From assembly GCF_018390605.1 (NCBI RefSeq), contig NZ_JAHBGD010000019.1:1-64000 (forward strand): DNA of 64,000 nt, in the 5' to 3' direction. Below, in pieces: positions 15,807-23,818 of the stretch; within the stretch, counting starts at the first letter, position 1, and each line of letters starts with the position of its first letter. A program made the translations under genes and the position numbers. Under the pieces are notes generated by a model that had not been told where the DNA came from, did not search any database, and worked only from the letters and a program-made list of their open reading frames with translations. The DNA is from Ancylobacter defluvii (GTDB taxonomy: Bacteria > Pseudomonadota > Alphaproteobacteria > Rhizobiales > Xanthobacteraceae).

Positions 15807-17040
15807 GGCGCGCTCCATCGGGGAAATGGAGTTCGGCCGGCTTGCGGGTGAGCGTCCGGCGCCCGCGCTTGAAGCCGTCAAGCACCGGAGCCAGCTCGGC
15901 AACGGCAGCCTGCGGACTGGCGGCGTCGAGGACGACGAAATCCGCCGGGTTCCCGACCGCGATGCCGTAGCCGTCCAGGTTCAGCAGCCGGGCCGAGCGG
16001 CTGGTCACCATGTGGAAGCATTCGCCCATGTCGTGCGCCGAGCCGACATGGCAGATGTTGGCGTTCAGATTCGCCATCCGCACCAGCGAGCAGTCGCCGA
16101 AAGGCGTGAAGGGGTTGAGCACGTTGTTGGTCGACAGCGAGCAATTGACGCCGTGGCGCAAAAACTCGTGCGCCTCCGCCACGCCGCGGGTCTTGGCGTG
16201 GTCGCGGTCGCGCCCCATCAGGAACAGGTCGGTCGAGGGCAGCACCGTCAGCGCCACCCCGGCATCGCCCATGCGCCGGGCGATCTCGGCCCGCCGCGCC
16301 GGCTCCACATAGGCGAGCTTGGTGACATGCCCGATCGCCGTGCGCCCGCCCCAGCCGAAGCGCGTCGCGCAATCGCACACATGCTCGAGATCGAGCCAGG
16401 CGGTATCGGTGCCGAAGTCGAGATGCATGTCGATATCGACATCAAATTCCCGCGCCATCTCGAACACCCGGTCGATCTGGCCGTGCGGATCGCTGTCGGT
16501 GTAGGGCGCCGCGCCGACGCAGGTGGCGCCGCCCTTCAGCGCCGCGACCATCAGTTCGTCGGTGCCGGGATTGTTGAGCAGCCCTTCCTGCGGAAACACG
16601 CAGATCTCGATGTCGATCGCCCAGCGATAGGCGTCGCGCACGGCGAGCACGCCCTCGAGGCTGCGCAGGCCGATGCCGGGATCGACCTCCAGATGGGTAC
16701 GCATCTGCGTCGTGCCCTGGGCGATGCACTTCTCCACCGTGCGGCTGGCCCGCGCGAAGACGTCCTCGGCGGTAAAGTCGCGCTTCACCCGGGCGACCTC
16801 GGCGATGGCCTCGGTCAGATCGCCGCGCGCCGACTGGCAGCGCTCCAGAATGCAGGACTTGTCGAGGTGGATATGCGTCTCGACGAATCCGGGGGCGACC
16901 AGCCGGCCTTGCACGTCCAGCCGCTCGGCATCGCCGGACAGCCCCGCCGCGATCGCCACGAAGCGCCCCTCGGCGATACCGATGTCGACCAGCCGCTCCG
17001 GCTCGTCCGGCAGTCGCGCATTGGCTACGATCAGGTCCAT
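15793..17040 (-). CDS. Cytosine-deaminase-like amidohydrolase, active-site Asp replaced
   Basis: 415 aa amidohydrolase-superfamily barrel. Metal ligands: VETHIHLDKS (HxH near residue 65), DMHLDFGTD and AIGHVTKLAY (two further His). At the position where CodA has GHDDVFDP, this protein reads STNNVLNPFTP, so both Asp residues are Asn. Start ATG 17040 is preceded at about 8 nt by GAGGAG. It lies between the LysR gene and the amidase on the same strand. It probably hydrolyses a cyclic or linear C-N bond, but classic cytosine deamination is doubtful without the Asp. Confidence 0.8.
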   Translation of the reverse strand: MDLIVANARLPDEPERLVDIGIAEGRFVAIAAGLSGDAERLDVQGRLVAPGFVETHIHLDKSCILERCQSARGDLTEAIAEVARVKRDFTAEDVFARASRTVEKCIAQGTTQMRTHLEVDPGIGLRSLEGVLAVRDAYRWAIDIEICVFPQEGLLNNPGTDELMVAALKGGATCVGAAPYTDSDPHGQIDRVFEMAREFDVDIDMHLDFGTDTAWLDLEHVCDCATRFGWGGRTAIGHVTKLAYVEPARRAEIARRMGDAGVALTVLPSTDLFLMGRDRDHAKTRGVAEAHEFLRHGVNCSLSTNNVLNPFTPFGDCSLVRMANLNANICHVGSAHDMGECFHMVTSRSARLLNLDGYGIAVGNPADFVVLDAASPQAAVAELAPVLDGFKRGRRTLTRKPAELHFPDGARHAAR

Positions 17041-17081
17041 CTCTCGGTCTCCTCGCAATCAGGCATCAGCGTGTGCAGGCA

Positions 17082-18044
17082 TCAGCGTGTGGCGGTACGC
17101 AGCGTGTCAGGGCGTGCCCGGTCGCCCCGGAGCCGGGCCAGCCAGACGCCCGCCCCCACCATTTCGGCGATCACGTCGGCCATGACCTTGGCCACCGCCT
17201 CGCTGCCGCGCGGGTTCATCGTGCGCTGCGAGACCACGACCGACAGCCGCCAGGACGGGGTGGGATCGACGATCGGCACGGCGACCATCTCGCCGCGCTC
17301 CATCTCGTCGGAAAAGGCGAAATGCGGCATCACCGCCAGCGCCTTGCGGGCACGCACCATGCGGGCGATGGCGGGAAGGCTGTCACAGGCCATGGCGTTG
17401 GGCACCACATCGTGGCGGGCGGCGAACTGCTCGATCACCGTGCGCATCACATTGGGCGCGCCGGGCAGCACGATGGGAAGCGCGAACATATCGCGGAAGG
17501 AGATGCTGCCGAGCGCCGCCACCGGATGATCCGGCGGCACGAACAGCATCAGGTCCTCCACCATCATCTCGGTCCACGCCACATGCTCGAAGGCCTTGTG
17601 GTCGTAGAGCAGGGCGACGTCCAGCCGCCCCAGCTGGATGAAGTCGTCCAGATAGCCGGTCATCGCTTCGACGATGTGCAGCGTGATGTTCGGCTGGCGC
17701 TCCGCCATGGCGGTGATCAGCGGCAGGGACAGGCCGCGGCACGCCGAGGTGGGCAACCCCACCGAGACCCGCCCGGACGGAGTCTGCGATTGCGAGCGCA
17801 CGACGTCGCGTGTGCGCTCGACCTCCTCGAGGATGCGCCGCGCGTGGTCGTAGAGCTGCTGCCCGATCTCGGTCGGCGTCACGCCGCGGGCATGGCGCAG
17901 CAGCAGCTCGACCCCGAGTTCCTCCTCCAGATTCTTCATCTGCTGGCTGAGCGAGGGTTGCGCGATGCGCAGCACCTCGGCGGCACGCGAGAAATTTCCG
18001 CTTTCGGCAATCTGAACGAAATATTTGAGCTGACGCAGATCCAT
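17082..18044 (-). CDS. LysR-family transcriptional regulator
   Basis: 320 aa. The N-terminal winged helix is MDLRQLKYFVQIAESGNFS followed by LRIAQPSLSQQMKNLEEELG (residues 1-60), of the CbbR/CynR/Nac branch. An effector-binding domain follows from about residue 90. ATG 18044 begins the standard LysR N-terminus; the longer reading to 18131 runs into the A+T-rich promoter. It faces the binding-protein gene of the long plus-strand operon across a 306-bp gap and heads the deaminase-amidase operon, so it is placed to control both. Confidence 0.92.
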   Translation of the reverse strand: MDLRQLKYFVQIAESGNFSRAAEVLRIAQPSLSQQMKNLEEELGVELLLRHARGVTPTEIGQQLYDHARRILEEVERTRDVVRSQSQTPSGRVSVGLPTSACRGLSLPLITAMAERQPNITLHIVEAMTGYLDDFIQLGRLDVALLYDHKAFEHVAWTEMMVEDLMLFVPPDHPVAALGSISFRDMFALPIVLPGAPNVMRTVIEQFAARHDVVPNAMACDSLPAIARMVRARKALAVMPHFAFSDEMERGEMVAVPIVDPTPSWRLSVVVSQRTMNPRGSEAVAKVMADVIAEMVGAGVWLARLRGDRARPDTLRTATR

Positions 18045-18350
18045 GGACAGGCCTTTCATCGCCAACTCTGCCGCGCAAAGGCCAAATGTCAAATGACTAA
18101 AAAATAGTCCATATGCACAAACTATTGACACTAGCTTTCAATTTATTAAGTAAAAACAATAAGATACATGAATCATAGAGTCATATGAATTGCCTATAAT
18201 TCATTGCAATAGTTATTGCCTATATCACCGATTGGAAAATCATCTTTGTCGATAGGCCACACTTATACGTAGCCTCGCTTCGTACCCGACAGTAACGGGC
18301 CCACACGCCCACCCCATCCGTTCATCCTGGCCACGACAGGAGAAATAAAC
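18045..18350. promoter_or_regulatory. Divergent control region with 10-bp direct repeats
   Basis: This 306-bp non-coding gap separates the LysR gene from the plus-strand importer-hydrolase operon. Its middle (about 18090-18245) is strikingly A+T-rich. ATTGCCTATA occurs twice, at 18189-18198 and 18215-18224, 26 bp apart on the same face of the helix (about 2.5 turns), with palindromic ATTGCAAT at 18203-18210 between them. The arrangement suggests LysR recognition and activation sites. A ribosome site AGGAGA lies 7 nt before the ATG at 18351. Confidence 0.6.
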
Positions 18351-19541
18351 ATGTCTTCCAAGGGACTTATGCGCAGCCAGCTTCTGGCGGCGACGGTGGC
18401 GTTCGGCCTTTTGAGCTCGGTGGCACACGCCCAGCAGCAGCCCTGCATCGGCAACTCGGCCGCCGTCACCGGCCCGGCCGCGTTTTCCGGGCAGGCCATC
18501 AAGATGGGCGCGCAGATCGCCATTGACGAGATCAACGAGGCCGGCGGCGTGCTCGGCCAGAAGCTGCGGCTGGTGCAGTATGACGACGCTGGCGCGCCGC
18601 CGCGCGGCGTCGACAACACGAGGCGCATCGCGCTGGCCGACAAGTGCATCGCGGTGCTGGGCGGCTTCCATTCCACCGTCGCGGTGGCGCAGGTCGAGCC
18701 GGTGCACGAGATCGGCATCCCCTACATGGGCGTGTGGGCGGCCAACACCAAGGCGGTGGAGAACGGGCGCGACCCGAACTTCATGTTCCGCGTCTCCGCC
18801 AAGGACAAATGGGTCGCCCGCTTCCTCGTCGACGAGGCGCTTAAGGTCTCGAAGGACGGCAAGATCGCGTTCTTCTACGAGAACACCGGCTGGGGCAACG
18901 GCGCGCTCCCGGACATCAAGGCGGCGATGGCCGCGCGCGGCAAGGAACTCGTCGCGGCGGAGACCTTCAACTGGAACGACCAGGACATGTCCCCGCAGGT
19001 CATCCGCGCCCGCGATGCCGGCGCGGAAGTGGTGATGATCTGGTCGCTCGACCGCGAAGGCAACCAGGTCCTGCGCGCCATGGACAAGATCGGCTACAAG
19101 CCGGCCGTCATCGGCGCCTGGGGCATCAGCGGCAATCTCGGCGAGCTCGCCGGCCCGCTCGCCAATGGCGTGCGCGTCATGCAGACCTATTCCTTCCTCA
19201 CGCCGCAGAGCGAGACGGGCAAGAAGATGCTCGCGACGCTGGCCGCCAAATACGGCCTGAACGATCCCTCGGCGATCAAGGCGGCATCCGGCATCGCCGA
19301 TGCCTATGACGCCGTCTACATCCTCGCCGATGCCATCAAGATCGCCGGAGCCTTCGACTGGGCGAAGGTCCAGAAGGCGCTCTACGAGGTCAATCGCGAC
19401 GGCCTGGTGGCGCCCTACAAGCCGGCCTTCGACAAGTCCGACCCCGAGCGGAACGACGCCCTGCTGCCGGAGAACTACCTGCTCGCGGTGTGGCACGACG
19501 GCAAGCTGATCCCCTTCAAGGGCTCGCCCTACGACAAGTGA
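18351..19541 (+). CDS. Branched-chain-type ABC transporter periplasmic binding protein (Peripla_BP_6)
   Basis: 396 aa with Sec signal peptide (about residues 1-27, VAHAQQ cleavage area). The mature part has the LivK-type two-lobed pattern: GQAIKMGAQIAIDEINEAGG near its start, LVQYDDAGAPPRG, and GFHSTVAVAQVEPVHE. First gene of a liv-type operon; the permease begins 62 bp later, after a strong GC hairpin. Members of this family bind amino acids, amides, ureas and aromatic acids, so the ligand is open. Context with deaminases and amidases suggests a nitrogen compound. Confidence 0.9.
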   Translation: MSSKGLMRSQLLAATVAFGLLSSVAHAQQQPCIGNSAAVTGPAAFSGQAIKMGAQIAIDEINEAGGVLGQKLRLVQYDDAGAPPRGVDNTRRIALADKCIAVLGGFHSTVAVAQVEPVHEIGIPYMGVWAANTKAVENGRDPNFMFRVSAKDKWVARFLVDEALKVSKDGKIAFFYENTGWGNGALPDIKAAMAARGKELVAAETFNWNDQDMSPQVIRARDAGAEVVMIWSLDREGNQVLRAMDKIGYKPAVIGAWGISGNLGELAGPLANGVRVMQTYSFLTPQSETGKKMLATLAAKYGLNDPSAIKAASGIADAYDAVYILADAIKIAGAFDWAKVQKALYEVNRDGLVAPYKPAFDKSDPERNDALLPENYLLAVWHDGKLIPFKGSPYDK

Positions 19542-19546
19542 ACCGG

Positions 19547-19571
19547 GGACGGCGGCGCACCGCCGCCGTCC
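19547..19571 (+). terminator. Strong GC hairpin after the binding-protein gene (attenuator-like)
   Basis: GGACGGCGGCG, loop CAC, CGCCGCCGTCC: a perfect 11-bp stem starting 5 nt after the stop codon, followed by TTCTC and no T-run. It probably stabilises the upstream message or partly terminates, giving excess binding protein over membrane components. Confidence 0.55.
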
Positions 19572-19603
19572 TTCTCACCGGCACGATGCGAGGACCCCGG
19601 CAT

Positions 19604-20479
19604 ATGTCGACCGTGGCGCAATACATCTTCTCCGGGCTGGCGATCGGCGGCATCTACGCGCTGGTCGCCCTCGGCTTCCACATCATGTGGTCCGCCGCCC
19701 GCGCGGTGAATTTCGCCCATGGCGACACGCTGATGATCGGCGGCCTCATGGCCGCCTATCTGGTGGCGAGCGGATGGTCGCTCGTCCTCGCCTGCGGGCT
19801 GGCGATCCTGGCCGGAGGCGCCTTCGGCTTCGTTCTCGAGCGTCTTGCCGTCCGTCCCTTTGCCGGGCAGGCAAACTCCATCGGCTGGATGCTGACCACC
19901 ATCGCCGTCGGCATCATGGTCGAGAGCCTGGCGACGATCGAAACCCAGGGCTATGCGCTCCCCCTGCCCTCGCCCGGCGTCGCCGGCTCGGTGCAGGTCT
20001 TCGGCGCCGGCCTCTACCCGCAGGAACTGGTCATCCCCGTCATCGCGGTGATCGCCATGGCCGGGCTGCGCCTGCTCCAGCGCCACACGCTGATCGGCCG
20101 CGCCATGCAGGCCGTCGCCCACAACAAGAACGCCGCGGCGCTGATGGGCATCGACGTCAATCTGGTCATCGCCTTTTCCTTCGCGCTGGCGAGCCTCACC
20201 GGCGCGGCGGCGGGCGTGCTGATCGCGCCGGTGGTGCAGGCCTCCGCCACCATGGGCGTGCTGCCGGGGCTCAAGGGCTTCGCGGTCGCCATCATGGGCG
20301 GCATCACCTCGGCGCCGGGCGTGGTGCTCACCGGCCTCGCCTATGGCGTGATCGAGAAATTCGTCGAGGGCTACATCTCCACCGCGGCACGCGAGATCGT
20401 CGGCTTCTCGCTGATGATCGTGGTGCTGCTCGTCTTCCCGCAGGGCCTGTTCGGCAAGCGCGAGGTGGCCAAGGTATGA
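19604..20479 (+). CDS. Branched-chain-type ABC transporter permease, LivH family
   Basis: 291 aa, LivH size, with about eight membrane segments. Family patterns: GLAIGGIYALVALGFHIMW at the N-terminus, NFAHGDTLMIGG, and MGVLPGLKGFAVAIMGG near the C-terminus. ATG 19604 is chosen because it begins the hydrophobic domain. Its stop overlaps the start of the LivM-LivG fusion as ATGA. It forms one half of the inner-membrane channel. Confidence 0.93.
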   Translation: MSTVAQYIFSGLAIGGIYALVALGFHIMWSAARAVNFAHGDTLMIGGLMAAYLVASGWSLVLACGLAILAGGAFGFVLERLAVRPFAGQANSIGWMLTTIAVGIMVESLATIETQGYALPLPSPGVAGSVQVFGAGLYPQELVIPVIAVIAMAGLRLLQRHTLIGRAMQAVAHNKNAAALMGIDVNLVIAFSFALASLTGAAAGVLIAPVVQASATMGVLPGLKGFAVAIMGGITSAPGVVLTGLAYGVIEKFVEGYISTAAREIVGFSLMIVVLLVFPQGLFGKREVAKV

Positions 20480-22269
20480 GCCGCCTCCACGCAATCGGCT
20501 TCCTGCTGCTGGCGGCGATCCTCGTCGCCGTGCCGCTCGCCTCGGGCAACGAGTACGAGCTGCGGCTGTTCATGCTGTTCCTGATCTACGCGATCATCGC
20601 CGTCGGGCTCAACGTGCTGGTCGGGCTCGCCGGGCTGGTCTCGCTCGGCCAGGCGGGGCTGTTCGCGCTCGGCTCCTATACCGGCGCCATCGTGGCGACG
20701 CGGCTCGGCTTCGACATGATCAGCTCCGGCCTGATCGCCGCCATCGTCGCCGGCCTGTTCGGCGTGCTGCTGGCCTATCCCACCGTGCGGGTGCGCGGCG
20801 TCTATCTCGCCGTCGTCACCATTGCCTTCGGCCTGATCGTCGAGAACGTCGCCATCGAATGGCAGTCGCTCACCGGCGGCACGACGGGTATCACCTCCAT
20901 TCCCGCCCCTAACGCCTTCGGCGTCGCGTTGTCGGGCTATGCCTATTACGGCGTGCTGGCGGTGTCGCTGTTCCTGCTGGTGCTGGCCACCCATCACCTG
21001 AAGAACTCGCGCTACGGCCGCGCCATGCTGGCGATCGCACAGAGCGAGACGGCGGCGCGGGCGCTGGGGCTTAACCCCACCGCCCTGCGCACCCTCGCCT
21101 TCGTGGTCGCGGCGGTGACGTCGGGCATCGCCGGCACCTACTATGCCTTCCTCAACGCCTATATCTCGCCCGACATCTTCACTTTCACCGACAGCGTGCG
21201 CTTCCTGCTGATGGTGATCCTGGGCGGCGCGGCCTCGACCTTTGGCCCGGTGATCGGCGCCTACATCCTCACCTATCTGCCGGAATACCTTCAGGAATTC
21301 GCGGTCTGGCAGAAATTCGCCTATGGCGCGCTGCTGCTCGTGGTGATGTTCGTGCTGCCGCGCGGCATCATGGGCTCGCTGGGCGCGCTCGCCGCGCGCC
21401 TGCGCCCGGCGGCGAAGGCCGCACCCCTGGAGGCTGGGTTGCCGGCCGAGGTCACGCTGGCGCCGGACGCGAGCCGGCCGCATGCCGAGCTGGTGGCGCG
21501 TGACCTCACGGTGCGCTTTGGCGGCCTCACCGCGCTCGCCTCCGCCTCGCTGCGGGTGAAGCCTGGCGAGATCCACGCGCTGATCGGGCCGAACGGCGCC
21601 GGCAAGTCGACCTTCGTCAACACCATTTCCGGCTTCTACCGGCCGACCTCCGGCGCCTGCGAACTCGACGGCGTCCAGCTCACCGGCCTGTCCTCCCATG
21701 AGATCGCGCGCGTCGGCCTCGCCCGCACCTTCCAGAACACCGAGCTGTTCGGCGAAATGACCGTGCTGGAGAACGTGATGGTCGGCTACCAGCAGCGCCT
21801 CGGCTACGGCATCGCCGCGGCGGTGCTGCACACGCCGGCGATGCGCCGCGAGGAGACCCGCTGCCGCCGGACGGCGGCCGGGCTGCTCGCCTTCGTCGGG
21901 CTCGAGGCCTATGCGAACGAGCAGGCCCGCTTCCTGCCCTTCGGCCTGCAGCGCCGGCTGGAGATCGCCCGCGCGCTCGCCGCCGGGCCGCGCCTGCTGC
22001 TGCTCGACGAGCCCGCCGCCGGCCTGACCACCCAGGAGATCGACGCGCTCGAGGCGATGATCCGCAAGATCGCCGGCCTCGGCGTCAGCGTGCTGCTCAT
22101 CGAGCACCATGTCGAGCTGATCATGGCGGTCGCCGACACCGTGACCGTCCTCGATTACGGCCAGGTGATCGCCAGCGACACGCCTTCCGTGGTGCAGGCG
22201 GACCCGCGCGTCGTCGAGGCGTATTTCGGCACCTCGGGCCATGGCGCCACCGCGGAGGCTTCGGCATGA
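20476..22269 (+). CDS. Fused LivM permease / LivG ATPase of branched-chain-type ABC transporter
   Basis: 597 aa. Residues about 1-305 are a LivM-type permease (VGLAGLVSLGQAGLFALGSY; VRVRGVYLAVVTIAFGLIVE). After an Ala/Pro-rich linker (about 305-340) comes a LivG-type ATPase with Walker A GPNGAGKST near residue 370, LARTFQNTELF (Q-loop region), LPFGLQRRLEIARAL signature and Walker B LLLLDEPAAGL. The joining is in frame with no break and is also known from other alphaproteobacteria. It overlaps LivH upstream and LivF downstream by ATGA, so all are co-translated. Confidence 0.93.
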   Translation: MSRLHAIGFLLLAAILVAVPLASGNEYELRLFMLFLIYAIIAVGLNVLVGLAGLVSLGQAGLFALGSYTGAIVATRLGFDMISSGLIAAIVAGLFGVLLAYPTVRVRGVYLAVVTIAFGLIVENVAIEWQSLTGGTTGITSIPAPNAFGVALSGYAYYGVLAVSLFLLVLATHHLKNSRYGRAMLAIAQSETAARALGLNPTALRTLAFVVAAVTSGIAGTYYAFLNAYISPDIFTFTDSVRFLLMVILGGAASTFGPVIGAYILTYLPEYLQEFAVWQKFAYGALLLVVMFVLPRGIMGSLGALAARLRPAAKAAPLEAGLPAEVTLAPDASRPHAELVARDLTVRFGGLTALASASLRVKPGEIHALIGPNGAGKSTFVNTISGFYRPTSGACELDGVQLTGLSSHEIARVGLARTFQNTELFGEMTVLENVMVGYQQRLGYGIAAAVLHTPAMRREETRCRRTAAGLLAFVGLEAYANEQARFLPFGLQRRLEIARALAAGPRLLLLDEPAAGLTTQEIDALEAMIRKIAGLGVSVLLIEHHVELIMAVADTVTVLDYGQVIASDTPSVVQADPRVVEAYFGTSGHGATAEASA

Positions 22270-23024
22270 ACGTCACCGACAGCGCGACCGACGCCCCCCT
22301 CCTCGACATCCGCAATCTCGAGCTGCGCTACGGCGCCGCCGTCGCGGTGCGCGACATCTCGCTCAGCGTGAAGCGCGGGCAGCTGGTGGCGGTGATCGGC
22401 AATAACGGCGCCGGCAAGTCCTCCATGGTGCGCGGCGCCAGCGGTCTGGTGCGCCCCTCGAAGGGACGGGTGTTCTTTCGCGGCGAGGACACCACCTCGC
22501 TGCCGGCCAACCGCAAGGTGCGGCGCGGCCTGGTCATGGTGCCGGAGGGGCGACTGCTGTTCCCCGACCAGAGCGTCGAGGACAATCTGATCCTCGGCGC
22601 CTATGCGCATGGCGGCCTCAAGGGTGCCCGCGCGCGGGAGACGCTGGAGAAGGTCCTCACCCTGTTCCCGCGCCTCAGGGAACGGCTCGCCCAGCAGGCC
22701 GGCTCGATGTCCGGCGGCGAGCAGCAGATGCTCGCCATCGCCCGCGGCCTGATGGGCGAGCCCGAATTGCTGATCATCGACGAACTCTCCCTCGGCCTGG
22801 CGCCGAAGATCGTCGACCAGCTGATGGCCGTGCTCGCCGAGCTCAACCGGCAGGGCCTGTCGATCCTGCTGGTCGAGCAGCTGGCCGCGCATGCGCTCGC
22901 CATCGCCGACCATGCCTATGTGATCGCCAACGGCCACGTGGTGCGGCACGGGCCGAGCGCGGAAATCGCGCGCGATCCCGAGGTGATGGAAGCCTTCCTC
23001 GGCAAGAAGAAATCCTCCGCCTGA
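22266..23024 (+). CDS. Branched-chain-type ABC transporter ATPase, LivF family
   Basis: 252 aa. Walker A is GNNGAGKSS with Ser in place of the common Thr. The Q-loop region is MVPEGRLLFPDQSVEDNLILG, characteristic of LivF. The signature is MSGGEQQMLAIARGLM and Walker B is LLIIDELSLGLAP. It pairs with the LivG part of the preceding fusion to power uptake. Start overlaps the previous stop as ATGA. The next gene follows after 45 bp. Confidence 0.94.
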   Translation: MNVTDSATDAPLLDIRNLELRYGAAVAVRDISLSVKRGQLVAVIGNNGAGKSSMVRGASGLVRPSKGRVFFRGEDTTSLPANRKVRRGLVMVPEGRLLFPDQSVEDNLILGAYAHGGLKGARARETLEKVLTLFPRLRERLAQQAGSMSGGEQQMLAIARGLMGEPELLIIDELSLGLAPKIVDQLMAVLAELNRQGLSILLVEQLAAHALAIADHAYVIANGHVVRHGPSAEIARDPEVMEAFLGKKKSSA

Positions 23025-23069
23025 GGCGCCCGCACGGCGCCGCCTTTCCTAACCGTTCAAGGAGCGAAC

Positions 23070-23765
23070 ATGTCCCGCGTCATCGACCTGAGCCTGCTCA
23101 TCGAGGACAACATGCCGGCCCACAAGCTGTTCCAGCGGCCGGTCATCACCACCCATCTGAGCCATGAGCGCTCGGCGGCGTTCGGCCTCGGCGTGCCGGG
23201 CGACGCCATGACCTTCCAGACCAACTTCATCGCCATGCTCGACCATGTCGGCACCCATGTCGATGCCTTCCGCCATGTGAAGCCGGATGGCGCGCCGATC
23301 GACGAGATGCCGCTCGAGATGTTCATGGGCAAGGCGGTGTGCTTCGATCTGCGGCACATCCCCGATCTCGGCGACATCACCGCCGAGGACATGCAGGTGG
23401 CCGAGGAGAAGGCCGGCGTGAAGGTGGACGGCCACATCGTGCTTTTGTGCACCGGCTTCCACGCCCGCAACTACCCGACGCTGGATTCGGTGTGGAAGAA
23501 CCCGCTGCTCACCGTCGAGGCGACGCGCTGGCTTTATGACCGCGGCTCGAAGATGCACGGCGTCGAAGGCCCTTCCACCGACAAGCCCAGCGACGACATC
23601 TTCGCCCAGCACCGCCTGTGCCGCGAGCTCGGCATCAGCCACTGGGAGTGGCTGGTCAATCTGGAAGAGCTGATCGGCAAGGGCGAGTTCCAGTTCTTCG
23701 GCGCGCCGCTGAAGTTCAAGGGCGGCTCCGGCTCGCCGGTGCGCGCTTTCGCCATCGTGAACTGA
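23070..23765 (+). CDS. Cyclase-family metal-dependent hydrolase (kynurenine formamidase/isatin hydrolase-like)
   Basis: 231 aa. The metal-binding motif reads HVGTHVDAFRH (about residues 57-67), where the family consensus H-x-G-T-H-x-D-x-P-x-H has Phe instead of Pro. GVEGPSTDKP near residue 165 is another family segment. Enzymes of this fold hydrolyse formamide, cyclic amide or lactam bonds. It follows the liv-type ATPase by 45 bp and precedes an amidase, so it probably acts on the imported compound. ATG 23070 lies after AAGGAGCGAAC. Confidence 0.86.
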   Translation: MSRVIDLSLLIEDNMPAHKLFQRPVITTHLSHERSAAFGLGVPGDAMTFQTNFIAMLDHVGTHVDAFRHVKPDGAPIDEMPLEMFMGKAVCFDLRHIPDLGDITAEDMQVAEEKAGVKVDGHIVLLCTGFHARNYPTLDSVWKNPLLTVEATRWLYDRGSKMHGVEGPSTDKPSDDIFAQHRLCRELGISHWEWLVNLEELIGKGEFQFFGAPLKFKGGSGSPVRAFAIVN

Positions 23766-23771
23766 ACGCCG

Positions 23772-23793
23772 GCCGGGCGGCGTGCCGTCCGGC
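23772..23793 (+). terminator. Hairpin between cyclase-family gene and amidase
   Basis: GCCGGGCGG, loop CGTG, CCGTCCGGC: a 9-bp stem with one G-T pair, 6 nt after the stop codon. No T-run follows, so it may be a message-stabilising or attenuating stem rather than a full stop. Confidence 0.35.
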
Positions 23794-23818
23794 ATCGTTC
23801 TTGCTCTTCAAGTCGGTG

